DNA of 64,000 nucleotides from Methylobacterium planeticum. Its GTDB lineage: Bacteria; Pseudomonadota; Alphaproteobacteria; Rhizobiales; Beijerinckiaceae. The stretch covers positions 1-64,000 of the forward strand of contig NZ_VZZJ01000015.1 of assembly GCF_008806345.1 (NCBI RefSeq), given 5' to 3'. Both the position numbers and the translations under genes were made by a program. The notes under the pieces were generated by a model. It did not search any database. It saw nothing but the letters and a program-made list of their open reading frames with translations, and was not told the origin of the DNA. This document shows positions 43,117-51,697 of the stretch, piece by piece (position 1 is the stretch's first letter; every line of letters begins with the position of its first letter).

Positions 43117-44865
43117 TCAGACGGCGCGTTTCTTGAGGAGGCCGACCAGCAGGGCGGTCACGACCGTGCCGGCCACCAGGGCGATCACCGCGCCGGCGAC
43201 GTTCGTCACCGCGTTCGGGATCGGCAGCACGAACAGGCCGCCATGGGGCACCTTCAGCTCGACCCCGAGGCTGAGCGCGAGGGCGCCGGCGATGGCCGAG
43301 CCCGCCACCATCGCGGGGATGACCCGGAGCGGGTCCGCCGCCGCGAAGGGGATCGCCCCCTCGGTGATGAAGGCCGCGCCGAGGACGGCCGCCGCACCCC
43401 CGGCCTCGCGCTCGGGCTTGCTGAAGCGGTTGGGGAAGAGCCGGGTCGCGAGGGCGATGCCGAGCGGCGGGGTCATGCCGCCGATCATCACGGCGGCCAT
43501 CGGGGCGGTGACGCCCGAGGCGATCAGGGCGGCCGAGGAGGCGTAGGCGGCCTTGTTGATCGGGCCCCCCATGTCGACCGCCATCATGCCGCCGAGCACG
43601 AGGCCGAGCACCAGCGCGCTCGCGCCCTGCATGCCCCGGAGCCAGCCGGTCAGCGCCGTCAGGACCGCCGCCACCGGCACGCCGACGACGTAGACCATCA
43701 GCAGCCCGGTCACGAGGGTGGCGAGCAGGGGCAGGATCAGGACGGGCTTGAGCCCCTCGAGGTTCCGGTGCAGCCGGATGTGCCGGTTGAGGAACGAGAC
43801 GGTGTAGCCGGCGATGAAGCCCGCCGCGATGCCGCCGAGGAAGCCCGCCTGGAGGTTCGCCGCCAGCATGCCGCCGATCATGCCGGGCGCGATGCCGGGC
43901 CGGTCCGCGATCGAGTAGGCGATGTAGCCCGCGAGCGCCGGCACGATCAGCGCGAAGGCGCCCTTGGCGCCGATCTCGCCGAGGGCGTAGCCGAGGGTGC
44001 CGGCATTGCCGGGCGCCATGGCGTCGATGCCCCCGAACGCGAAGGCGAGGGCGATCAGCAGGCCGCCCGCCACCACGAAGGGCAGCATGAAGGAGACGCC
44101 GGTCATCAGGTGCTTGTAGGCGCCGGCCTTCCGCTCGGCCGCCGCCGGACGCGCCGGCCCCTCGGCCTCCGCCTCGGCCGCCTGCGGGCGCGCCTCCGCG
44201 AGGGCCGTGGCGATCAGGCCCTTGCCGTCCCGGATCGCCGCCTTGGTGGTGGTGGCGTAGACCCGCTTGCCGGCAAAGCGCCCCCGGTCGACCCCCGTAT
44301 CGGCCGCGATCAGCACGAGGTCGGCCGCCGCGATCTCGGCCGGCGTCAGGGCGTCGCGGGCGCCGACCGATCCCTGGGTCTCGACGCGCACGGCGTGGCC
44401 GAGCGCGGTGGCGGCGCTCTGGATGCCCTCGGCCGCCATGAAGGTGTGGGCGATGCCGGTCGGGCAGGAGGTGATGGCCACGATCCGGGCCGGGGCCGCC
44501 GCACCGGCGGGCGCCCCGGCAGGCTCCCCTCCGGTGGCCGTCCCGCCGGTGGGCGCCTCGCCGGCGCCGCCGAGGACCCGGTCGATCACCGCGTTGACGT
44601 CGGTCAGGACCTCCTCGATCGCGACCCTGGCCCGGCGCAGCGCCCCGAAGCGGCCCTCGCCGAGATCGCCGGAGCCGACGAGCAGCACCGCCTCGGCGCC
44701 GCGGATCGCGGAATCGGGCAGCGGGTTGCCGCTCGTGCCGGGGCCGCGCAATTCCAGCGCGATCGGCTGGTTGCGCCGCCCCGCCGCCTTGCGCAGGGCC
44801 TCGACGGCGAGCACCGCATGGGTCGAGAGGTCGCCGCCTCCCACCACCGCCAGCAGCTGTGCCAT
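43117..44865 (-). CDS. fruA: FruA, fructose PTS enzyme IIBC
   Basis: 582 residues from ATG 44865 (GAGGAGAAC upstream). Domains: a degenerate IIB' (1-100), a phosphorylatable IIB (about 128-225) with the active cysteine in ITSCPTGIAHTFMAAEGIQ, and IIC from about 245 with eight or more membrane segments (LMTGVSFMLPFVVAGGLLIA; LGGMMAVDMGGPINKAAYA; FITEGAIPFAAADPLRVIP). It imports and phosphorylates fructose to fructose-1-phosphate using phosphate from FruB. Third gene of fruB-fruK-fruA. Confidence 0.95.
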   Translation of the reverse strand: MAQLLAVVGGGDLSTHAVLAVEALRKAAGRRNQPIALELRGPGTSGNPLPDSAIRGAEAVLLVGSGDLGEGRFGALRRARVAIEEVLTDVNAVIDRVLGGAGEAPTGGTATGGEPAGAPAGAAAPARIVAITSCPTGIAHTFMAAEGIQSAATALGHAVRVETQGSVGARDALTPAEIAAADLVLIAADTGVDRGRFAGKRVYATTTKAAIRDGKGLIATALAEARPQAAEAEAEGPARPAAAERKAGAYKHLMTGVSFMLPFVVAGGLLIALAFAFGGIDAMAPGNAGTLGYALGEIGAKGAFALIVPALAGYIAYSIADRPGIAPGMIGGMLAANLQAGFLGGIAAGFIAGYTVSFLNRHIRLHRNLEGLKPVLILPLLATLVTGLLMVYVVGVPVAAVLTALTGWLRGMQGASALVLGLVLGGMMAVDMGGPINKAAYASSAALIASGVTAPMAAVMIGGMTPPLGIALATRLFPNRFSKPEREAGGAAAVLGAAFITEGAIPFAAADPLRVIPAMVAGSAIAGALALSLGVELKVPHGGLFVLPIPNAVTNVAGAVIALVAGTVVTALLVGLLKKRAV

Positions 44866-44938
44866 GGTGTTCTCCTCGGGGTTTTTCGGATGTTTCGCGG
44901 GGGCGGCCGGGGGCCTCAGGCCGCGGGCGCGGCGCGCC

Positions 44939-45892
44939 TCACGGCGCCACGGCCTCGATCCGGATGGTCTCGGCGAGCGCCCGCACGGTGTCGCGCCCGG
45001 GCAGGTTGGCCCCGGGCTGGGTGAGCTTTCCGGCCGCGAAGGCGAGGGCGAGGCGGGCCACGTCGGGCAGGGGCGCGCCGGCATGGAGCCCGGCCACGAG
45101 CCCGGCCACCAGGGCATCGCCCGCGCCCACCGTGCTGGCGACCCGCAGGGCGGGCGGCTGCGCGTGCAGCATCTCGGTGGCGCTGACGAACAGCGCGCCC
45201 TCAGGCCCGAGGGAGACCACCACGAGGGGGATGCCGCGGGCCTGCAGCGCCCGGGCCGCCGTCACCACCTCGGGGAGCGTCGCGAGGGGATGCCCCGCCC
45301 AGTCCTCCAGCTCGTGCCGGTTCGGCTTGATCGCGTAGGGCAGCGCCGCGGGGGCCGCCGCGAGCGCGACCGCGAGGGCCGGCCCGGAGGCATCGAGCAC
45401 CACGCGGGCGCCCCGCGCCTTGAGGAGGTCGCCGAGGCCCGCATAGACCTCCGGCGGCACCCCGCGGGGCAGGCTGCCGGCGAGCACCGCGAGGGCCCCC
45501 GGCGCCGTCATGTCGGCGAGCACCGCCCGCACCGCGTCGAGGGTGCCGGGGCTGATGGCGAGGCCCGGCAGGTTCACGTCGGTGGTGTCGCCGCGGCTCT
45601 CGTCGAGGAGCTTGAGGTTCGTGCGGGTCTCCCCCGGGATCCAGACGAAGCGGTCGTCGATGCCCTTCTGGAGGAGCAGCTGCTCGAAGGGCGCGGCGTT
45701 GTCCTGGCCGAGGATGCCGGTGGCGGCGACCGGCACGCCCCAATCGGCGAGGCAGCAGGCGACGTTGACGCCCTTGCCGCCGGCATCGTTGCGCACCGCG
45801 GAGGCCCGGTGCACCGCCCCCGGGGTGAGCCGGGCCAGGGTGACGGTCTGGTCGATCGCCGGGTTGAGGGTGAGGGTGACGACGGCGCTCAC
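44939..45892 (-). CDS. fruK: FruK, 1-phosphofructokinase
   Basis: 317 residues from GTG 45892, overlapping fruB by 4 bp. PfkB-family signatures: TLNPAIDQTVTL, NDAGGKGVNVACCLADWG, PNRHELEDWAG and, at the C-terminus, STVGAGDALVAGLVAGL with the catalytic aspartate (GAGD). It converts fructose-1-phosphate to fructose-1,6-bisphosphate with ATP. Middle gene of the fructose operon. Confidence 0.95.
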   Translation of the reverse strand: MSAVVTLTLNPAIDQTVTLARLTPGAVHRASAVRNDAGGKGVNVACCLADWGVPVAATGILGQDNAAPFEQLLLQKGIDDRFVWIPGETRTNLKLLDESRGDTTDVNLPGLAISPGTLDAVRAVLADMTAPGALAVLAGSLPRGVPPEVYAGLGDLLKARGARVVLDASGPALAVALAAAPAALPYAIKPNRHELEDWAGHPLATLPEVVTAARALQARGIPLVVVSLGPEGALFVSATEMLHAQPPALRVASTVGAGDALVAGLVAGLHAGAPLPDVARLALAFAAGKLTQPGANLPGRDTVRALAETIRIEAVAP

Positions 45893-48429
45893 GCGAGACC
45901 TCCGTCGAGGGCGCGCACCGCGGCGGCATCCTCCTGGGCGCAGGCCCGGGCGGCGAGCGCCTTCAGCTCCGCCATCTCGGAGGCCCGCAGCCGCGCCTTG
46001 ACGCCGGGCAGGTCGCGGGGCGTCATCGAGAGCTCGTGGACGCCGAGGCCGGCGAGCAGGCCCGCCCCGAAGGGGTCTCCCGCGAGGCCGCCGCAGACGC
46101 CGACGAAGCGCTTGTGCCGGGCCGCGCCCTCGCAGGTCATGTGGATCAGCCGCAGCACCGCCGGGTGCAGGCTGTCGGCCTCCGGCGCCAGCTCGGTGTT
46201 CTGGCGGTCGATGGCCAGGGCGTACTGGGTCAGGTCGTTGGTGCCGATCGAGAAGAAGTCGCAGTGGCGGGCGAGCATGTCGGCCTGGATCGCGGCCGCC
46301 GGCACCTCGATCATGATGCCGAGGGGCACCGGCGGCGCGCCGACCGCGCGGCGGATGCGCTCGCAGGTCTCGCGCAGGCGCAGGACCTCCGGCACCGAGG
46401 TGATCATCGGCATCATGATCGAGAGCGGCGCGTCCTTGCCGGTCGGCGCCCCCGCGGCGACGCAGTCCCGGGCGGCCCGGTAGAGGGCGCGCAGCTGCGG
46501 CTCCATCAGGTCCGGGCGGCGCAGGAGCAGGCGGGCGCCTCGCACCCCGAGGAAGGGGTTCTCCTCCCTGGGGAGCTGCAGGTGCGCCACCTGCTTGTCG
46601 CCGCCGATATCGAGGGTGCGCACGATCAGGGGACGGCCGTCGAGGGCCCGCAGCATGGCGCGGTAGGTCTCGAACTGGTCGTCCTCGCTCGGCGTGTCGC
46701 CCCGCTCCAGGAACAGGAACTCGGTGCGCATCAGGCCGACGCCCTCGGCCCCCTGGTCGAGGGCGAAGGGGACCTGCTCGGGGTTGTTGACGTTGGCGCC
46801 GATCGCCACGGCGTGCCCGTCGCGGGTGCGGGCCGGCAGCGCCCGCTCGCGGGCCTCCGCCTCGGCCTTCGCGCGCTGGCGCTCGCGCCACTCCGCCGCC
46901 GAGGCGATGTCGGCCGGGCTCGGGTCGAGGTAGAGGCGCCCCGTGGTGCCGTCGAGGATCGCGGTGGCGTGGTTGCGCAGCCCGAGCAGGCCGGCGCCCC
47001 CCGCCACCATGGCGGGGATGCCGAGCGTGCGCGCCAGGATCGCGGTGTGCGAGGTCGGCCCGCCCTGGGCGGTGGCGAGGCCGATCACCCGGGCCGGGTC
47101 GAGCCCGGCCGTGTCCGAGGGGGCGAGGTCGGGGGCGATCAGGATGCAGGGCTGGTCCGGCAGGTCGTGCCCGCTCTTGAGGGCCGGGTCGATCTGCGCC
47201 AGCACCCGGCGGCCGACGTCGCGCAGGTCGGCGGCGCGGCCGGCCAGGACCGGGTTTCCCAGCGCCGAGAGCTGGCCGGCGAGGCGCTCCACCGCCCGGT
47301 TCCACGCGAAGGCGACGCCGTGGCCCTCCACCATGAGCTGGCAGGCGAGGGTGATCAGGTCGGTGTCGGCGATGAGCTCGCCCTGCGCCCGGAAGATGCC
47401 CGCATCGGCCTTGCCGAGGCGCCGCTCGGTGTCGTCGGCGAGCGCCCGGAGCTGGTCCCCGGTCGCGGCGAGGGCCGCGTGCAGCCGGTCGCCGCCGCTC
47501 GTCAGGGGCTCGGGCTCGTCCGGCACCGCGACCTCGGTGGCGGCCAGGACGTGGACCGGCGCGATGGCGATGCCCGGGCTCGCGCCGATGCCGGGCAGGA
47601 TGCGGGGGGCGTCGGCCGGGTTCCAGCCCGCCACCGGCGCGCTGGCCCGGGCGGCGGCCTCCGCGGCGCGCTGGGCCGCCGCCTTCTCGCCGGCGCTGAG
47701 CGCGGTGACCGCGGCGCACATCCGGGCGAGCGCGCCGGCCTCGTCGTCGCCCTCGGTGGAGATCACGATCCCGTCGCCGCAATGCAGGCCGAGCTGCAGC
47801 AGGGCGATCAGGTTCTTGGCATCCGCCACCTGGCTGCCGTGGCGGACCTGGATTCGGGCCGGGCAGGCGCGCGCGGTCTCGACCCAGTGGGCGGCGGGGC
47901 GGGCGTGGAGCCCGGTCGGGTAGTCGACGCTCCAGTCGAAGCGCTGGCGCAGGTCGCTCGCCGGGCCGGACGGGCTCGGGGCCGCCGCGTCCTCGCTCAG
48001 CGCCTCGGCGATGTCCTCCTGGCGGGTCGTGGTGCGCAGGCGCTCGAGGCGGGCCTCGTCCTGGATCAGGCGGGTGAGGCGGCGCAGCACCGTGATGTGG
48101 GTGTCGGACTGGGCCGCGATGGCGACGACGAGATGCGCCATCTGGCCGTCGTGCCAGGGGATGCCCGCGGGGACCTGCAGCACCGCGAGCCCGCTCTCGC
48201 TGACGAGGTGGCGGTCGTCGACCATGCCGTGCGGGATGACGACGCCGTGGCCCAGATAGGTGTTCGCCACCTCCTCCCGGCGCAGCATGCTGTCGCCGTA
48301 GGCCGGGTCGATGCAGCCGGCCGCGATCAGGAGCTGCGCCGCCTCGCGGATGGCGGAGTCCTTGTCCTTCGGCGCGGTCGCCGTGCGGACGAGGAGGCGG
48401 GGCGTCAGAAGCGGTGTCGGTGCGAGCAT
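45889..48429 (-). CDS. fruB: FruB, fused fructose PTS EIIA-HPr-EI
   Basis: 846 residues. EIIA (about 1-150) has the phospho-histidine in GHGVVIPHGM. HPr (about 163-250) has YPTGLHARPAAHWVETA with its histidine. EI (about 275-846) has GGPTSHTAILARTLGIPA (active His), MRTEFLFLERG, and the C-terminal GTNDLTQYALAIDR and VCGGLAGDP (active Cys). One protein thus carries the whole soluble phosphate relay from phosphoenolpyruvate to FruA. The frame is open upstream to 49203, but the ATG at 48429 with GGGAGGAG upstream is the start. The promoter carries a perfect LacI-type operator. Confidence 0.95.
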   Translation of the reverse strand: MLAPTPLLTPRLLVRTATAPKDKDSAIREAAQLLIAAGCIDPAYGDSMLRREEVANTYLGHGVVIPHGMVDDRHLVSESGLAVLQVPAGIPWHDGQMAHLVVAIAAQSDTHITVLRRLTRLIQDEARLERLRTTTRQEDIAEALSEDAAAPSPSGPASDLRQRFDWSVDYPTGLHARPAAHWVETARACPARIQVRHGSQVADAKNLIALLQLGLHCGDGIVISTEGDDEAGALARMCAAVTALSAGEKAAAQRAAEAAARASAPVAGWNPADAPRILPGIGASPGIAIAPVHVLAATEVAVPDEPEPLTSGGDRLHAALAATGDQLRALADDTERRLGKADAGIFRAQGELIADTDLITLACQLMVEGHGVAFAWNRAVERLAGQLSALGNPVLAGRAADLRDVGRRVLAQIDPALKSGHDLPDQPCILIAPDLAPSDTAGLDPARVIGLATAQGGPTSHTAILARTLGIPAMVAGGAGLLGLRNHATAILDGTTGRLYLDPSPADIASAAEWRERQRAKAEAEARERALPARTRDGHAVAIGANVNNPEQVPFALDQGAEGVGLMRTEFLFLERGDTPSEDDQFETYRAMLRALDGRPLIVRTLDIGGDKQVAHLQLPREENPFLGVRGARLLLRRPDLMEPQLRALYRAARDCVAAGAPTGKDAPLSIMMPMITSVPEVLRLRETCERIRRAVGAPPVPLGIMIEVPAAAIQADMLARHCDFFSIGTNDLTQYALAIDRQNTELAPEADSLHPAVLRLIHMTCEGAARHKRFVGVCGGLAGDPFGAGLLAGLGVHELSMTPRDLPGVKARLRASEMAELKALAARACAQEDAAAVRALDGGLA

Positions 48430-48472
48430 GGCGTGCTCCTCCCGGCGGAGTGTCGGATTCGTTGTTGTGGCC

Positions 48473-48490
48473 ACTGAAAACGTTTTCAGT
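48473..48490. promoter_or_regulatory. FruR/LacI-type operator in the fruB promoter
   Basis: Perfect 18-bp palindrome ACTGAAAACGTTTTCAGT centred on CG, matching the pattern bound by LacI-family FruR/Cra regulators (consensus core GAAACGTTTC). On the minus strand it lies directly downstream of a TTGACA box, so binding would cover the spacer and -10 of fruB. Confidence 0.8.
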
Positions 48491-48501
48491 ATTTGTGTCA
48501 A
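48473..48501 (-). promoter_or_regulatory. probable fruBKA promoter
   Basis: Minus strand: TTGACA (48501-48496), 17-base spacer, then TTCAGT (48478-48473), with the operator palindrome covering most of the spacer and the -10. It is 43 bases upstream of the fruB ATG. The -10 is poor, so its exact position is uncertain. Confidence 0.55.
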
Positions 48502-48574
48502 CCGATCATCGTGGTCACGCATCCGTGAAGGCTTGCCGCCCTGCGCGGCGCGTGCCACAACTCCTCGTATGAGC

Positions 48575-48590
48575 CTGCAAACGTTTCCCG
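48575..48590. promoter_or_regulatory. second, weaker LacI-type operator next to the regulator start
   Basis: CTGCAAACGTTTCCCG contains the palindrome AAACGTTT (48579-48586), the core of the stronger site at 48473. It ends 5 bp before the regulator's ATG, a position suited to autorepression. Confidence 0.5.
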
Positions 48591-48594
48591 TCCC

Positions 48595-49599
48595 ATGAGT
48601 GTCGGCATCCGCGATGTGGCCCGGGCGGCGGGCGTCTCGACCGCGACGGTCTCGCGCGCCCTCGGGCGCGGGCCGGTGAGCGACGCCCTGCGCGAGCAGG
48701 TCGAGGCGGCGGTGCGGGCGACCGGCTACCGGCCGAACCTCTCGGCCCGGCGGCTGCGCTCGCAATCGACCCAGACGATCGGGCTGATCGTGGCCGACAT
48801 CCGCAACCCGTTCTTCACGGCGGTCAGCCGCGCGGTGGAGGATGCGGCCTACCAGGCCGGGATGCGGGTGATCCTGTGCAACACCGACGAGGATCCGACC
48901 CGCGAGGCGATGTACCTGCGGCTGATGCAGGAGGAGCGCGTCACCGGGGTGATCTTCGCGCCGACCCGGGCCACCGCCAAGGAGCTGCGCGCCGCCGAGA
49001 TCGACTTCCCGGTGGTGTTCATCGACCGGGCCGGGCCCCCCGGCGCCCATGACAGCGTCGTGCTCGACAACGCGGCGGCGGCGGCCGCGCTCGTCGACCA
49101 TCTGGTTGAGCAGGGGTTCCGGCGGATCGGCGGCCTGTTCGGCTCGACGAGCTCCACCGCGCAGGAGCGCCGGGCCGGCTACGAGGCCGCGATGGCCCGC
49201 CACGGCCTCGCGCCCGCCGGCCGCGCGGTGCTGCCGAACGCGGCCGCCGCCGAGGCCGAGGCGACGCGCTGGCTCGGCGAGCCCGGGCGGCCGGAGGCCC
49301 TGGTCCTCTCGAACGGCCTGATCCTGATGGGGGCGCTGCGGGCCGCCCGCGCCCGCGCGCTCCCGGTGCCCGGGGCGCTGGCGCTGGCGGGCTTCGACAA
49401 CGAGCCCTGGACCGACCTCGTCGACCCCGGCCTCACGGTGATCGAGCAGCCCGTGGCGGAGATCGGCGCGCAGGCGATGCGCCTGCTGTTCGACCGCCTG
49501 AAGGCCCCCGACCAGCCGGTGCGCAAGGTGGTGCTGAGCGGGCGCCCCGTCCTGCGGGGCTCGACCCGCCGCGCGTCTCCCGGCCCGGACCGCGCCTGA
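48595..49599 (+). CDS. LacI-family regulator of the fructose operon (FruR-like)
   Basis: 334 residues. The N-terminal helix-turn-helix and hinge are complete: IRDVARAAGVSTATVSRALG, then VRATGYRPNLSARRLRSQST. The periplasmic-binding-like sensor domain follows (TIGLIVADIRNPFFTAVSRAVEDAA; GALALAGFDNEPWTDLVDPGLTVIEQP). It is divergent from fruBKA with two CG-centred operators in between. Regulation of fructose uptake is therefore very likely, probably released by fructose-1-phosphate (known for FruR/Cra; inferred here). Confidence 0.88.
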   Translation: MSVGIRDVARAAGVSTATVSRALGRGPVSDALREQVEAAVRATGYRPNLSARRLRSQSTQTIGLIVADIRNPFFTAVSRAVEDAAYQAGMRVILCNTDEDPTREAMYLRLMQEERVTGVIFAPTRATAKELRAAEIDFPVVFIDRAGPPGAHDSVVLDNAAAAAALVDHLVEQGFRRIGGLFGSTSSTAQERRAGYEAAMARHGLAPAGRAVLPNAAAAEAEATRWLGEPGRPEALVLSNGLILMGALRAARARALPVPGALALAGFDNEPWTDLVDPGLTVIEQPVAEIGAQAMRLLFDRLKAPDQPVRKVVLSGRPVLRGSTRRASPGPDRA

Positions 49600-49602
49600 G
49601 CC

Positions 49603-51684
49603 TCAGGCGCGGGCCTCGCGCCCGCCGAGCCGCAGCAGCACCGCCACGGGGATGAGCCCGACCAGCACGATCAGGGCCGCCGCCACGGTGCCGTCCTCGT
49701 AGGTGCCCCGCGCGGCCTCGCCGTAGAGGTGCGTCGCCAGGGTCTCGACGTTGAGGGGGCGCAGCAGGAGCGTCGCGGGCAGCTCCTTGACGCAGTCGAC
49801 GAAGACCAGGAGCGCGCCGCTCATCAGGGCCGGCCAGGTCAGGGGCAGCTGCACCCGGGCGAGGGTGGACAGGGGCCCGCGGCCGAGGAGGCGCGCGGCG
49901 TCCGGCAGGCTGCCGGGCACCCGCGCGAGGCCGGCCTCGCAGGTGCCGATCGCCACCGCGAGGAAGCGCACGAGGTAGGCGACCACGAGGGCGCCGCCGG
50001 TGCCGAGCCCGATCAGCGCGGGGGCGGCCCCGAACATCGCCGTCGCGGCGGCGGCGACGGCCGAATCGGCCAGCGCCAGGGGCCCGAGGAGGCCGATCGC
50101 CAGGATGGTCCCGGGCAGGGCGTAGCCGAGGCTCGCGACCCGGATCAGCCCGGGGCCGAGGCGGCGCGACAGCAGCCGGGGGCTCGCCGCCACGAGGAAG
50201 CCCACCGCCCCGGCGATCAGGGTCGCGGTGCCGGCGTACAGGATCGTGCTGAGGATCTCCCCGGGCAGGCGCTCGGGCAGGCCGGTGCGGGCGATGCGGC
50301 CGAACGCCGCCTGGGCGAGGTAGGCGGCCGGGATCAGGAAGCCGAGGGCGACGGGGGCGAGGCAAAGCGCCAGGGCGAGGCCCGCCTGCGCGCCGCGCAG
50401 CGGCCGGCGCGCCAGGGTGCGGGGGCGCTGGGCCGCGCCCGCGAAGCCGCGCCCGCGCCGGGCCCAGCGCTCGGCCGCCACGAGGCCGACCACCACGACG
50501 AGCATCACCAGGGCGATCTGGGCCGCCCCCGCGAGGTCCTGCCGGTTGACCCAGGTGGCGTAGACCTGGACCGTCAGGGTGCGCACCCCCAGGAACTCGG
50601 CCGCCCCGATGTCGTTCAGGGCCTCCATCAGGGCGAGGCTCACCCCGAGCGCGATGGCGGGCCGCGCCAGCGGCAGCGCCACCCGGGCGAAGACGCCCGC
50701 CGGGCCCCGGCCGAGGGTTCGGGCGGCCTCGATCAGGTTCCCGGCCTGCATCAGGAACAGGGCCCGGGTCGGCAGGTAGACGTAGGGGTAGAGCACGAAG
50801 CCGAGGAGCAGGATGCAGCCCGGCAGCGAGCGCAGTTCCGGGAAGGACAGGTCGCGCGGGCGCGCCAGGCCGAGCAGCGCGCGCAAGGCCCCCTGCACCG
50901 GCCCGAGCGGGTGCAGCAGGTCGAGATAGGCGTAGGCCACGATGTAGGTCGGCACCGCGAGCGGCAGCAGCAGCCCGACCTCGAGGAGGCGCCGCCCCGG
51001 GAACTCGTAGGCCGCCACGAGCCAGGCCGTGCCGGTGCCGGTCACCGTCACCACGAGGCCGACCCCGAGGAGCAGCCCCGCGGTCTGCGCCAGGGCCTGC
51101 GGCAGCACGTAGGCGAGGAGATGCGGCCAGAGCTCGCCCGACCCCTGCAGCGCCTCGAGCGCCAGCGACACCAGCGGGCTGAGCACGAGCCCGCACAGGG
51201 CCAGCGCCGCGAGAGCCCAGGGGAGGCTCGCACGACGCGCCCCCTGTCGTGTGCGGGCGAGGTCGGGCGCTCCGCCCTGCCGTTCCGGGGCGTGGGCACC
51301 GCGACCGGCCCCCTCTCCCGTGCGGGAGAGGGTTGGGGTGAGGGGTGCGCGCTCTCCGGATATGTCGCATCCCTCACCCGGTGCGCGTGCCGCGCACTCG
51401 ACCTCTCCCGGACGGGAGAGGTGGGGCGCTGCGCCCTGCCGTTCCGGGGCGTGGGCACCGCGACCGGCCCCCTCTCCCGGCCGGGAGAGGGTTGGGGTGA
51501 GGGAGGCGCCTTGTCCGGAGAGGTCGTATCCCTCACCCGGTGCGCGTTCCGCGCACGCGACCTCTCCCGGACGGGAGAGGTGGGGCGCCGCCATCCGCGC
51601 CGCATCGTCACTCCGGGGCGTCGGCGGGCGCGCGTCCTCGTCCGGTCGCGCGGGCGGCCCTGCGCTCGGCACCGGTGCGGTCAT
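49603..51684 (-). CDS. ferric-iron ABC transporter permease (FbpB-like) with repeat-derived N-terminus
   Basis: 693 residues, against roughly 540-560 usual. Residues from about 150 on form a double-length permease with about 12 membrane segments and two ABC permease loops (LIEAARTLGRGPAGVFARVALPLARPAIALG; LPDAARLLGRGPLSTLARVQLPLTWPALMSG). Residues 32-137 are two 53-residue tandem repeats (APHLSRPGEV...LTPTLSR.GEG) encoded by REP-like palindromic DNA. Between Met31 and codon 167, inside the first membrane helix, I find no in-frame ATG, GTG or TTG. The repeats must therefore be translated if the gene is expressed. The ATG at 51684 lies 14 bp after the binding-protein gene. Confidence 0.8.
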   Translation of the reverse strand: MTAPVPSAGPPARPDEDARPPTPRSDDAARMAAPHLSRPGEVACAERAPGEGYDLSGQGASLTPTLSRPGEGAGRGAHAPERQGAAPHLSRPGEVECAARAPGEGCDISGERAPLTPTLSRTGEGAGRGAHAPERQGGAPDLARTRQGARRASLPWALAALALCGLVLSPLVSLALEALQGSGELWPHLLAYVLPQALAQTAGLLLGVGLVVTVTGTGTAWLVAAYEFPGRRLLEVGLLLPLAVPTYIVAYAYLDLLHPLGPVQGALRALLGLARPRDLSFPELRSLPGCILLLGFVLYPYVYLPTRALFLMQAGNLIEAARTLGRGPAGVFARVALPLARPAIALGVSLALMEALNDIGAAEFLGVRTLTVQVYATWVNRQDLAGAAQIALVMLVVVVGLVAAERWARRGRGFAGAAQRPRTLARRPLRGAQAGLALALCLAPVALGFLIPAAYLAQAAFGRIARTGLPERLPGEILSTILYAGTATLIAGAVGFLVAASPRLLSRRLGPGLIRVASLGYALPGTILAIGLLGPLALADSAVAAAATAMFGAAPALIGLGTGGALVVAYLVRFLAVAIGTCEAGLARVPGSLPDAARLLGRGPLSTLARVQLPLTWPALMSGALLVFVDCVKELPATLLLRPLNVETLATHLYGEAARGTYEDGTVAAALIVLVGLIPVAVLLRLGGREARA
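51241..51585. repeat. REP-like repeats in 159-bp tandem, inside the permease frame
   Basis: Full composite elements at 51306-51426 and 51465-51585 repeat with a 159-bp period (53 codons). A degenerate half palindrome lies at 51241-51265. Each element has CCTCTCCCGnnCGGGAGAGG palindromes at both ends and GGTGAGG...CCTCACC inside. The linkers (for example CCCTGCCGTTCCGGGGCGTG) are also duplicated, so this is a true segmental duplication rather than two independent insertions. Confidence 0.9.
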
Positions 51685-51697
51685 GGCGGCGGGCGGT

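Noticed and set aside
49603..51684. Calling the permease a pseudogene because of the repeat insertion
   Set aside because: The frame is open for all 693 codons and the whole membrane domain is intact, so interruption is not shown; it is reported as a finding instead.
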